Positions 1-5,079 are shown, numbered from the stretch's first letter. The stretch: 5,249 bases of DNA from Candidatus Woesearchaeota archaeon CG11_big_fil_rev_8_21_14_0_20_43_8 (GCA_002762705.1 PCVE01000014.1:743-5991); one strand, 5' to 3'. The notes: generated by a model from the sequence alone, not told the origin. Program-made: numbers and translations.

Positions 1-44
1 TATTTACTGTACTTGATCATTCAAAAGAGAAAGCAATCTGGTGG

Positions 45-272
45 TCACTTTTCCCAATATGTTATCCACTTCTTTTTTTTCTCCTGCTCTGGCAACCACT
101 TGAATTCATAATCTTCCTCGAGATCTTTTTGTCTTATGTATTCTTCCTTGATCCTGATGACTGTATGCAGAATCCCGATACGTTCAGAATGATCTGCGCA
201 TTCTGCTATTTTTTTTAATGATTCGGCGATGCTTATTATAGCCTTATTGATCTCCATCTTGTTTTGATCCAT
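45..272 (-). CDS. Hypothetical 75-aa charged helical protein
   Basis: I do not recognise this protein. It is short and soluble, with no signal peptide or membrane segment. Residues about 7-27 and 31-50 look helical and amphipathic. The C-terminal third is highly charged: an acidic DLEEDYE patch is followed by a lysine run (EQEKKKKW). The start is well supported: on the minus strand a strong SD, GGGGGTG (278-284), lies 5 nt before the ATG, and a TATA box at 326-334 would place transcription start about 30 nt upstream. It is divergent from a small AbrB-like DNA-binding protein that shares the same promoter region, so the two may be co-regulated. A regulatory or toxin/antitoxin-like role is possible, but nothing in the protein itself shows it. 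The gene call is fairly sure; the function is unknown. Confidence 0.75.
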   Translation of the reverse strand: MDQNKMEINKAIISIAESLKKIAECADHSERIGILHTVIRIKEEYIRQKDLEEDYEFKWLPEQEKKKKWITYWEK

Positions 273-277
273 AAAAA

Positions 278-284
278 CACCCCC
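278..284 (-). promoter_or_regulatory. Strong Shine-Dalgarno site GGGGGTG
   Basis: Read on the minus strand, GGGGGTG lies 5 nt upstream of the ATG at 272. It matches the anti-SD end of archaeal 16S rRNA and fixes the start of the 75-aa gene. Confidence 0.7.
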
Positions 285-325
285 TTCTATGTATCATATA
301 ACACTCATATGTGACTCATAAACAA

Positions 326-334
326 TTTATATAT
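326..334. promoter_or_regulatory. Near-palindromic TATA box, likely bidirectional
   Basis: TTTATATAT on the plus strand reads ATATATAAA on the minus strand, so TBP could bind in either orientation. On the plus strand its centre is about 26 nt before ATG 356, the spacing expected for a leaderless transcript. On the minus strand it predicts a start near 302 and a leader of about 30 nt containing the SD of the 75-aa gene. No other convincing TATA box lies between the two genes. The motif is seen; bidirectional use is inferred. Confidence 0.6.
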
Positions 335-355
335 CTTTAGTTTTGTGTATCACAC

Positions 356-520
356 ATGATCATAAAACCGCAAATAATCCGGAAAGGAACTAAATATGAA
401 GGCTATCGCATCACTCTTCCAAAAGCAATAATCGAAAGCATGGGCTGGACAGCTTGTGTTTTTCGGTTAGAACTCAGAAGAGACCGGCTTGTCCTGATAC
501 CTATAAGGATGGCAACATGA
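356..520 (+). CDS. Small AbrB/SpoVT-like (looped-hinge helix) DNA-binding protein, 54 aa
   Basis: A 54-codon frame whose protein fits the SpoVT/AbrB swapped-hairpin domain. It has a KGTKYEGYRITLPKAI segment (about residues 10-25, matching the family's 'G..RITIPK.I' strand-hinge signature), then a short helix ending in MGW, then a strand pair FRLELRRDRLVLIP (about 36-49). This family forms dimers that bind DNA and often act as transition-state regulators or as antitoxins (MazE/VapB type). The whole protein is just this domain, with no toxin gene directly downstream. ATG 356 was chosen because the TATA box at 326-334 puts the transcription start on or next to it, and no SD is present, so it is probably leaderless. 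It is divergent from the 75-aa gene and could regulate the shared promoter. The family call is good; the target is unknown. Confidence 0.75.
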   Translation: MIIKPQIIRKGTKYEGYRITLPKAIIESMGWTACVFRLELRRDRLVLIPIRMAT

Positions 521-546
521 TCTGCTTCTGATAAAGATAAATTGTA

Positions 547-554
547 TTCTTTTT
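547..554 (+). terminator. Weak oligo-T tract after the AbrB-like gene
   Basis: TTCTTTTT begins about 27 nt after the AbrB-like stop codon. Archaeal RNA polymerase terminates at T-rich tracts, so this is a plausible but weak terminator. Confidence 0.3.
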
Positions 555-674
555 GTCACCGGTGTATCTACTTTTGATGTCTCCTTTGATTCTTTTAACA
601 TCAACTATTCGTGATGGGATGACCTATAATCAATATAGCCGGGAAATAGCGCAAAAGCGACTTGAGAAGAAACA

Positions 675-681
675 TTTATAT
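675..681 (+). promoter_or_regulatory. TATA box of the 178-aa gene
   Basis: TTTATAT is centred about 34 nt before ATG 712, predicting a transcription start near 703-706 and a leader of only a few nt. A GTGA (705-708) just before the ATG could give weak 16S pairing. Confidence 0.6.
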
Positions 682-711
682 CTCTCATTATCTATTCTTA
701 TATCGTGAAAA

Positions 712-1248
712 ATGGCAGATAAATCCGATATAACAAAAGCGAAGCAGATTCTCGATTATTATAAAAATAATGCTAAAGATCCGCAGATCAATGCTCCTTG
801 TCAAATAAAAAGGATGATCGAAGAATTGATCGATCTGAAGATCAAATACATAAACGATCATATCTGTGACACGCGTCTTTTCGATTTTGTGACATATCAG
901 GCCGCGAACAATCATACTCTGGGCAGATATGTAGGTGAGATCGAACAATTGATCAAGCAATCAGATACAAATGGTCTTGTTGGCAGGATCCGTAATATCT
1001 TTATCGAAGCTCAGAAGAGATGTTTCAAAGAAGGTGATTCATTGGATTCTGGATTTATATACGGGCTTCTTGATAAGATTGAGGCTTTGCCTTTGACTAC
1101 TGAACTTAGTGATGAATTAAAAGGTATAAGATATCAGGACCTTGTTTCGGAACCCGGTTTAAAGCTGAAATACCCCGGAAAGAAGCAAATCCAGGGGTAT
1201 CTGACGGATATAAACAATAAAATCAAAGCGAAACTTCCTAAAGATTGA
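712..1248 (+). CDS. Hypothetical 178-aa soluble helical protein
   Basis: I do not recognise the family. The protein is predicted mostly alpha-helical and soluble. It has helix-like stretches at about 5-20, 31-50, 70-85, 90-106 and 117-125, and a basic, lysine-rich C-terminus (about 150-178) with 'YPGKKQIQGYL' and a final helix. No signal peptide, membrane segment, zinc-binding cysteine pairs (its few cysteines are isolated) or nucleotide-binding loop is visible. The start is supported by the TATA box at 675-681, giving a very short leader. DNA composition is AT-rich: my hand count for 721-780 is 16 G+C of 60, against 35 of 60 in 2041-2100 within the nucleotidyltransferase gene. It stands alone between its own promoter and the next gene's probable promoter. 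The gene is likely real; the function is unknown. Confidence 0.8.
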   Translation: MADKSDITKAKQILDYYKNNAKDPQINAPCQIKRMIEELIDLKIKYINDHICDTRLFDFVTYQAANNHTLGRYVGEIEQLIKQSDTNGLVGRIRNIFIEAQKRCFKEGDSLDSGFIYGLLDKIEALPLTTELSDELKGIRYQDLVSEPGLKLKYPGKKQIQGYLTDINNKIKAKLPKD

Positions 1249-1254
1249 TGTCGT

Positions 1255-1265
1255 AAATTTAATAA
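1255..1265 (+). promoter_or_regulatory. Possible TATA box of the CBS/nucleotidyltransferase operon
   Basis: AAATTTAATAA is AT-rich and sits about 40 nt before ATG 1300. It would start transcription near 1286, just before the SD-like AGGT (1289-1292). It is weaker than the other TATA boxes here. Confidence 0.35.
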
Positions 1266-1299
1266 ACAATAAATACCAGTTCAGCGCTAGGTAAAGGAA

Positions 1300-1707
1300 A
1301 TGGATGAAAAAGAGTTCGTACGATATTGGATGAATCCGGGTGTCATCTCGACAACTCGGGACGAGGATATTTATAGTGTGGCACGAGCTATGCGTGATCT
1401 ACACATCGGTTGCCTTATCGTTGTAGATGAAGGCGATGTCCCGATGGGGATAATCACTACAAAAGATATAATCAATATAGTCGTCGCTGAAAATATTTTC
1501 CCTGGTGATATCAAGGTAGATAAAGTCATGTCTTCTAATCTTGTCATCGCGAGCGTCAATGATTCGATGGTCGATGCAGCGCATAAGATGACAACCAGCA
1601 GTGTGAGAGAGCTTCCAATCGTCGGTGATGACAAGAAATTGATCGGTATATTGACTGCTATAGACATCTGTAAATACTGCGCAGCGAAAAAGGTGGAAAG
1701 GACGTGA
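1300..1707 (+). CDS. Two-CBS-domain protein, 135 aa
   Basis: The protein consists almost entirely of a CBS pair (Bateman module). CBS1 is about residues 9-65, CBS2 about 75-130. Each ends with the ribose-phosphate-binding signature: G50-IITTKD-56 and G116-ILTAID-122. Each begins with a short M(N/S) segment followed by a 'V..DDS/ED...A...M' helix. CBS pairs usually bind adenine nucleotides (AMP, ATP, SAM) and transmit energy or metabolite status to a partner. Here there is no fused effector, but the stop codon overlaps the GTG start of the RHH-nucleotidyltransferase gene by 4 nt (1704-1707), implying translational coupling and a shared job. Start ATG 1300 has an SD-like AGGT 7 nt upstream. The ligand is unknown, and direct regulation of the downstream enzyme is inferred. 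Confidence 0.92.
   Translation: MDEKEFVRYWMNPGVISTTRDEDIYSVARAMRDLHIGCLIVVDEGDVPMGIITTKDIINIVVAENIFPGDIKVDKVMSSNLVIASVNDSMVDAAHKMTTSSVRELPIVGDDKKLIGILTAIDICKYCAAKKVERT
1691..1696 (+). promoter_or_regulatory. Internal Shine-Dalgarno AGGTGG deciding the GTG 1704 start
   Basis: AGGTGG lies inside the last codons of the CBS gene, 7 nt before GTG 1704. It supports that non-ATG start and coupled translation of the two genes. Confidence 0.7.
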
Positions 1708-2537
1708 AAGAGCGAGTCGCGCTTACTATTGATTCTTCACTTCTAGAGATTGTGGATTCGACAGTCGATGGCAACATTGTAAAGAACAGATCAAGGGCGA
1801 TTGAATTCCTCCTAAGAAAAGCGATAGGAGCAAATGTCCCAAAACAGGCATTGATCCTTGCTGGGGGCGAAGGGAAACGTCTTAGGCCGCTGACGCACGA
1901 GATGCCAAAACCGATGATCCCTCTGCAGGGCAAACCTATAATGGAACATACTGTGGATCTCCTGCTGAAGTTTGATATCCGGACGATCGTCATCTCTATC
2001 GGATATAAAGGCGAGATGGTGAAAGAGAAGTTCGGCGATGGAAGCAGGTTCGGCGCGAAATTCTTCTATGTCGAAGAGAAGCAGCCGCTTGGGACCGGCG
2101 GCCCTCTGACTCTTGCTATGGAGCATATCGATGGGCCTTTTGTGATGTGCAATGCTGATGAGCTTAAGAACATAGACCTTGCTGACATGTATCGTGTGCA
2201 TCAGGAGAACCAGGCATTATGCACGATCGCTTTGACTACTGTCGCAGATCCTTCTGCATATGGTGTTGTGAAGATGCAAGGAAGCAGGATAACTGAATTC
2301 ATCGAGAAACCTGATAGGTCTGCTGCCCCATCAAAATTAATCAATGCCGGATTATATATAGTAGAACCCGAAGTCATGCAGATGGCAGGCCCGGGTCCAT
2401 GCTCGATCGAGAAAGAGATATTTCCAAAGCTCGCCGCGATGGGGAAGCTCATGGGCTATCCTTTCAGCGGCCAATGGTTCGATACAGGCACACCTGACCG
2501 CTATGAACGCGCTATGAAAGAATGGAACGGACTTTGA
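1704..2537 (+). CDS. Sugar-1-phosphate nucleotidyltransferase with N-terminal ribbon-helix-helix domain, 277 aa
   Basis: This is a two-domain protein. Residues 3-42 are a ribbon-helix-helix (CopG/Arc-like) DNA-binding domain: strand RVALTI (4-9), a first helix (about 11-21), then the diagnostic NRSRAIEFLLRKAI (28-41). Residues 47-277 are an NTP_transferase domain of the RmlA/mannose-1-phosphate guanylyltransferase type. They show the signature LAGGEGKRLRPLT followed by PKPM (68-71), GKPIMEH (76-82), a GTGG turn (130-133), metal-binding N150-A-D152 (usual form NGD), EKP (201-203), NAGLY (214-218) and W-FDTGTPDRY (258-267). Enzymes of this family join NTP and a sugar-1-phosphate to give NDP-sugar plus pyrophosphate in the cytosol. 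The catalytic part is about 230 aa, full length for the short form with no left-handed beta-helix. GTG start, coupled to the CBS gene. Which sugar and NTP are used cannot be read from sequence. The fusion is unusual. Confidence 0.92.
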   Translation: MKERVALTIDSSLLEIVDSTVDGNIVKNRSRAIEFLLRKAIGANVPKQALILAGGEGKRLRPLTHEMPKPMIPLQGKPIMEHTVDLLLKFDIRTIVISIGYKGEMVKEKFGDGSRFGAKFFYVEEKQPLGTGGPLTLAMEHIDGPFVMCNADELKNIDLADMYRVHQENQALCTIALTTVADPSAYGVVKMQGSRITEFIEKPDRSAAPSKLINAGLYIVEPEVMQMAGPGPCSIEKEIFPKLAAMGKLMGYPFSGQWFDTGTPDRYERAMKEWNGL

Positions 2538-2552
2538 AGTATCTTGCAAACA

Positions 2553-2559
2553 TTTAAAT
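2553..2559 (+). promoter_or_regulatory. TATA box of the methyltransferase gene (leaderless spacing)
   Basis: TTTAAAT is centred 28 nt before ATG 2584, and no SD lies between. This is the classic layout of an archaeal leaderless transcript beginning at or within a few nt of the start codon. It separates this gene from the CBS/nucleotidyltransferase operon, which ends at 2537. Confidence 0.6.
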
Positions 2560-2583
2560 CACCTTTGCTTCTCTTTTGATGTC

Positions 2584-3432
2584 ATGATAGTCATCTCACA
2601 TCACCAGGCAAGAGATATGCTTGATGCGTTCCTGCTTGGCAAGAAAAGGATAAGTGTCTCTTTGGATCTAGGTCTGACTGAGTCAGATGTCACGCTTGAT
2701 GGAGATGTGTTCATGCTCCCTGGTGGGGCGCGGATCTCTATGAAAGATGTCAAGAAGATACGTGATGATATCAAGGTCTGTTACACATTGATCGATGACA
2801 TCGCGATGAAAGTGCAGTTCTTCTCAGACGAGACCCGTAAGTTCTATAAGCTCCTCCCTACTGGCGCAAAGACCCCTCCGACCATGGAGATATCAGGGAT
2901 CCGGATGCATGTGACAAAGCTCATGGATCCGTTGAAAGATACTGAGAACAAGATTGGGCAGATAGAACCGATTTATGGGAAAGTGCTTGACACCTGCACT
3001 GGTCTTGGTTATACCGCGATCATGTGCGCTGAGCATGGAGCAGAGGAAGTTGTCACGTGCGAGATCGACGAGAACTCGATCCATGTCGCGGAACATAACC
3101 CTTGGTCTTCGCAGCTGTTCGACAACAAAAGGATCAGACGATTGTCTGGCGATGTGTTCAATCTGATAAAGAAGATGAAGAACTATTCATTCGACCGAGT
3201 CATCCATGATCCACCAAGTTTCTCTTTGGCTGGGTTGCTATATTCATATAAATTCTATGACCAATTGTTCCGGGTGATGAAAGCACCAAGCAAGCTGTAT
3301 CATTATACTGGCAGTCCGGGAAGCAAGAAACGCGGCATCAATCTGGCGACCAACGTGGCAGAACGCCTGAAAAAAGCAGGTTTCTCAAATGTCAGGCCAG
3401 TGCATTATGGTATCGCTTGCGAGAAAGTATAA
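2584..3432 (+). CDS. SAM-dependent methyltransferase, predicted archaeal family (COG2521-like), 282 aa
   Basis: The N-terminal part (about 1-115) is a family-specific region with beta-rich VSLDLGLTESDVTL and DGDVFMLPGG segments. The C-terminal part is a Rossmann-type class I methyltransferase. Motif I is VLDTCTGLGYTA (134-145). The acidic end of strand 2 is CEID (159-162), followed by ENSIHVAEHNPWS. A GD (189-190) pair and the motif IV DPPSFS (209-214) follow. Later come YHYTGSPG (239-246) and a GF..V end strand (266-270). A DPP[F/Y] motif IV is seen in many RNA and DNA base methyltransferases, so a nucleic-acid substrate is possible but not shown. The overall pattern matches what I know as the COG2521 predicted archaeal methyltransferases, whose substrate is, to my knowledge, undefined. 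The start is set by the leaderless-type promoter. The following nucleotidyltransferase could be co-transcribed (gap about 67 nt). Confidence 0.88.
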   Translation: MIVISHHQARDMLDAFLLGKKRISVSLDLGLTESDVTLDGDVFMLPGGARISMKDVKKIRDDIKVCYTLIDDIAMKVQFFSDETRKFYKLLPTGAKTPPTMEISGIRMHVTKLMDPLKDTENKIGQIEPIYGKVLDTCTGLGYTAIMCAEHGAEEVVTCEIDENSIHVAEHNPWSSQLFDNKRIRRLSGDVFNLIKKMKNYSFDRVIHDPPSFSLAGLLYSYKFYDQLFRVMKAPSKLYHYTGSPGSKKRGINLATNVAERLKKAGFSNVRPVHYGIACEKV

Positions 3433-3438
3433 ACTAGT

Positions 3439-3446
3439 CTATATTT
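3439..3446 (+). promoter_or_regulatory. Possible TATA box before the MobA-like gene
   Basis: CTATATTT sits just after the methyltransferase stop codon. It would start transcription near 3468, leaving a leader of about 30 nt with the SD at 3490-3495. The match is weak, and read-through from the methyltransferase gene is an alternative. Confidence 0.35.
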
Positions 3447-3489
3447 CTTAATCATAAGTTTGATAATTGCAGTTGTATTAACGATGGTT

Positions 3490-3495
3490 GGTGAT
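3490..3495 (+). promoter_or_regulatory. Shine-Dalgarno GGTGAT deciding the ATG 3500 start
   Basis: GGTGAT pairs with the 16S anti-SD (ATCACC) and ends 4 nt before ATG 3500. The upstream in-frame TTG 3488 and GTG 3491 overlap this site, and ATG 3494 would leave it no room, so translation most likely starts at 3500. Confidence 0.65.
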
Positions 3496-3499
3496 GATC

Positions 3500-4339
3500 A
3501 TGTATAGCGTGGATACAATAATCATGGCAGGGACAAATCCTCTGCGGCCTGTCAAGGGAAAGGACTGCAAAGCATTGGTCGAATACAAAGGAAGACCCAT
3601 AATCGATCATGTGGTACAGGCACATACCTGGGCGCATGGTGTCAGGCATATCTATGTAGTCGGGCCTAAAGACGATCTTGAATCGGCTCTTTCATGGTAT
3701 ACTGAACGAGGAAGGGTGACTGTTGTCCAGGAGACGGACATAAAGGCAGGGCGTTTTAATGAAGGGAAACGTCTGATCGATTCAGCCAAAAGGGGTCTTG
3801 AAAAGAAGTTCAAGGATAATGATGATCCTTATGTTCTGTTTTCTGCCTGCGACATACCGAAGATATTATTCGCAGATCTTGATCTGTTCCTGTATAGATG
3901 CCATGCATTGGTGCAGAAGAGCGACCCAAAGCCGGACTATATCCAATCAGTTGTCAGGCTTGAGGATGAACTTCTTATGTTCGATGGACTGACTGAACAA
4001 GAGAGACCTGCTCCGCGTTTCAAGGAAGGGGCCTTTAGATTCGGTAATATCGCTTATGCGAACGCCACTCGCTGTCTTGAGAAGACACATCTTATCGATC
4101 TGGCATATTCTGTCCGAAAGGGACGGGACCACCCGATAAAGACAGCGACCACCATGTTTGGTTGGTGGAACACTATCCGTCTGTCTGGGGTTGGCGCATC
4201 GCTTTTTGGCAGGACGAGTATCGAGGATGTCAAAGCGCGTATCGCCAAGAAGCATGATCTGTTCTTGGATATGATAGAAGTGCATCCATCAGTCGCCGCT
4301 GACACTGACAATGACGAGGATTTCGATAGTCTGAAATAA
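3500..4339 (+). CDS. MobA-like nucleotidyltransferase (GT-A fold), divergent, 279 aa
   Basis: From ATG 3500 the protein opens with strand VDTIIMAG (4-11), a modified nucleotide-binding loop (TNPLRPVKGKDCKAL, 12-26), then GRPIIDHVVQA (31-41) and IYVVGP (51-56). This is the layout of the MobA-like NTP transferase family (NTP_transf_3). A metal-site candidate lies in FSACDIP (114-120), matching the usual 'GDxP' strand end. The C-terminal part has WWNTIRLSG and FGRTSIEDVKARI, resembling the C-terminal tail of bacterial MobA-like relatives, then an acidic tail (DTDNDEDFD). The canonical GG-x-S/G-x-R loop is altered (AGTNPLR), so substrate and activity are uncertain. Relatives transfer a nucleotide to a phosphorylated sugar, cofactor or lipid head group. 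The frame is open from TTG 3488, but the SD favours 3500. It is probably cytosolic, and is the second nucleotidyltransferase in this window, not a recent copy of the first. Confidence 0.82.
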   Translation: MYSVDTIIMAGTNPLRPVKGKDCKALVEYKGRPIIDHVVQAHTWAHGVRHIYVVGPKDDLESALSWYTERGRVTVVQETDIKAGRFNEGKRLIDSAKRGLEKKFKDNDDPYVLFSACDIPKILFADLDLFLYRCHALVQKSDPKPDYIQSVVRLEDELLMFDGLTEQERPAPRFKEGAFRFGNIAYANATRCLEKTHLIDLAYSVRKGRDHPIKTATTMFGWWNTIRLSGVGASLFGRTSIEDVKARIAKKHDLFLDMIEVHPSVAADTDNDEDFDSLK

Positions 4340-4344
4340 AGCAT

Positions 4345-4365
4345 TGATGGTTTTCAAAATCATCA
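4345..4365 (+). terminator. Hairpin just after the MobA-like gene
   Basis: TGATGGTTT and AAATCATCA pair around a minimal TCA loop, with one G-T wobble, 5 nt after the stop codon. It could protect or mark the mRNA 3' end. It is not followed by a T-run, so it is not a standard terminator. Confidence 0.35.
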
Positions 4366-4499
4366 TTGTCAGATGCCATGCTGGCTTACGGTGTCTAAAC
4401 TGGTTTTAAGAATCCAGCAAGGCAGTTGAGCACGTCTTGATGGCCTGGTCAAAGCAAGGCAAAATGCGATCCATCAGGACGACTTGTAAGGGGATTTTT
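4366..4499 (+). other. Hairpin-rich non-coding stretch
   Basis: No gene is supported here. Successive inverted repeats are GCCA/TGGC (4375-4378 and 4382-4385), CTGG/CCAG (4400-4403 and 4414-4417), and a long stem 4433-4443 with 4471-4481 (11 bp, one G-T pair). Inside the long stem a GCCT/AGGC pair (4443-4446 and 4457-4460) competes at one base. A 9-nt direct repeat AGCAAGGCA occurs at 4416 and 4453. The stretch ends in ATTTTTG (4494-4500), a possible terminator. No TATA box precedes it, so it may be a structured 3' UTR of the MobA-like gene or a processed RNA. I could not match it to SRP RNA, RNase P RNA, 5S, or C/D or H/ACA guide RNAs. Confidence 0.35.
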
Positions 4500-4520
4500 G
4501 CAAAATTTTCATTAGTAACA

Positions 4521-4527
4521 TTTATAT
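4521..4527 (+). promoter_or_regulatory. TATA box of the small membrane protein gene
   Basis: TTTATAT predicts a transcription start near 4549, leaving a leader of about 25 nt that contains the SD GGAGGG (4562-4567). Confidence 0.65.
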
Positions 4528-4561
4528 TTGCACATGGATTACACGTCTCAACACATTCATC

Positions 4562-4567
4562 GGAGGG
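4562..4567 (+). promoter_or_regulatory. Strong Shine-Dalgarno GGAGGG
   Basis: GGAGGG ends 6 nt before ATG 4574. It is among the best SD sites in the window and suggests efficient translation of the 88-aa protein. Confidence 0.7.
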
Positions 4568-4573
4568 ATTATC

Positions 4574-4840
4574 ATGAAAACGCTTAAAGAGAGGATAATA
4601 GAAAACTATAAAAGCCTGAAGACTAGTGAAGGGCTCGCTGAGCACGGTCTTGGCGCTGCGATCGGCGGCGGGGCTTTGGCATACATCGCACGGAAAAAAC
4701 CACTGCTCGCAGGCGTGTTAGCATCTGTATATGTCGCAAGCTATCCAGCAGTACAAGCAGTCACAGAGCATGTGAAAGAGATGTATGGCGGCAAGGATGG
4801 CGGCGATGACAAACCAGATGATGGTGCCGATCTTGAGTGA
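4574..4840 (+). CDS. Small hypothetical membrane protein with acidic tail, 88 aa
   Basis: I do not recognise the family. Residues 1-24 form a charged, probably amphipathic helix (MKTLKERIIENYKSLK...). A small-residue-rich hydrophobic segment, LGAAIGGGALAYIA (about 26-39), is followed by a basic turn ARKKP, then a second hydrophobic segment, LLAGVLASVYVASYPAVQAV (about 44-63). The end is glycine- and aspartate-rich (GGKDGGDDKPDDGADLE). Two short membrane helices in a hairpin are the likeliest arrangement; the glycine zipper (GxxxGGG) could aid helix packing or oligomerisation. There is no cleavable signal. A clear TATA box, a strong SD and a terminator show that it is a stand-alone, well-translated gene. 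Role unknown. Confidence 0.8.
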   Translation: MKTLKERIIENYKSLKTSEGLAEHGLGAAIGGGALAYIARKKPLLAGVLASVYVASYPAVQAVTEHVKEMYGGKDGGDDKPDDGADLE

Positions 4841-4854
4841 TTCTTTTCTTTTTT
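4841..4854 (+). terminator. Oligo-T terminator after the 88-aa gene
   Basis: TTCTTTTCTTTTTT begins at the base after the stop codon and ends in six T. A second tract of seven T (4884-4890) lies just before the predicted tRNA transcription start and could back it up. Confidence 0.6.
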
Positions 4855-4861
4855 AGTAATC

Positions 4862-4870
4862 TTTATAAAT
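4862..4870 (+). promoter_or_regulatory. TATA box, likely promoter of tRNA-Thr
   Basis: TTTATAAAT is a near-ideal archaeal TATA box, predicting a start near 4890, directly after a T7 tract. No TATA-like motif is found between 4914 and 5079, so this is the best promoter for the tRNA. Its transcript would carry a leader of about 190 nt including both repeat copies. Without the repeats the leader would be about 24 nt, normal for an archaeal tRNA. Confidence 0.6.
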
Positions 4871-4913
4871 ACTCTATATCACCTTTTTTTCTACTTATTA
4901 TCAAATGAATCAT

Positions 4914-4996
4914 GCCTCTGCCGCACAAGGTTTTGCGAAAACCTTGACCAAAAGCGTGCGGGGTGCGCATAAGCTTACCCACACAACAAAAACATT
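4914..4996 (+). repeat. 83-bp tandem repeat, copy 1
   Basis: This copy is identical at all 83 positions to 4997-5079 by direct reading. It opens with GCCTCTG, the first seven bases of the tRNA at 5080. It then has a composite stem-loop: CCGCAC (4921-4926) with GTGCGG (4956-4961) enclosing AAGGTTTT/AAAACCTT (4927-4934 and 4938-4945, loop GCG). A second hairpin follows: GGGTGCGC (4961-4968) with GCTTACCC (4973-4980), loop ATAA, one C-T mismatch and one G-T pair. An unpaired A-rich tail ACACAACAAAAACATT ends it. There are no terminal inverted repeats. Confidence 0.9.
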
Positions 4997-5079
4997 GCCT
5001 CTGCCGCACAAGGTTTTGCGAAAACCTTGACCAAAAGCGTGCGGGGTGCGCATAAGCTTACCCACACAACAAAAACATT
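4997..5079 (+). repeat. 83-bp tandem repeat, copy 2
   Basis: This is a perfect second copy, abutting the mature tRNA 5' end at 5080. Because the tRNA starts with the same GCCTCTG, 90 bases in a row (4914-5003) match 4997-5086. The stems correspond to those of copy 1 shifted by 83. The unit length is not a multiple of three, so open frames through it shift between copies, which argues against coding. Confidence 0.9.

Noticed and set aside
1..44. Possible next gene on the minus strand (ATG at 18-20)
   Set aside because: Only six codons fit in the window, with no SD upstream, so it cannot be supported.
541..708. Open plus-strand frame before the 178-aa gene (ATG 577, 43 codons)
   Set aside because: No SD or suitably placed TATA box precedes it, and it overlaps the TATA box of the 712 gene. 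The peptide has no recognisable pattern and may at most be a decayed fragment.
4433..4481. Possible C/D or H/ACA guide RNA
   Set aside because: There is no RTGATGA plus CTGA box pair at suitable spacing, and no ACA box within about 15 nt after the long stem.
4406..4645. 79-aa minus-strand frame over the intergenic region
   Set aside because: Its first third is antisense to the SD-led 88-aa gene, it covers that gene's promoter, and it has no promoter or SD of its own.
4905..5030. 41-codon plus-strand frame running through the first 83-bp repeat
   Set aside because: It is read in different frames in the two repeat copies, ends by chance in copy 2, lacks an SD and lies over strong RNA hairpins. 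The minus-strand frame at 4910-5128 is rejected likewise, as it also runs into the tRNA.
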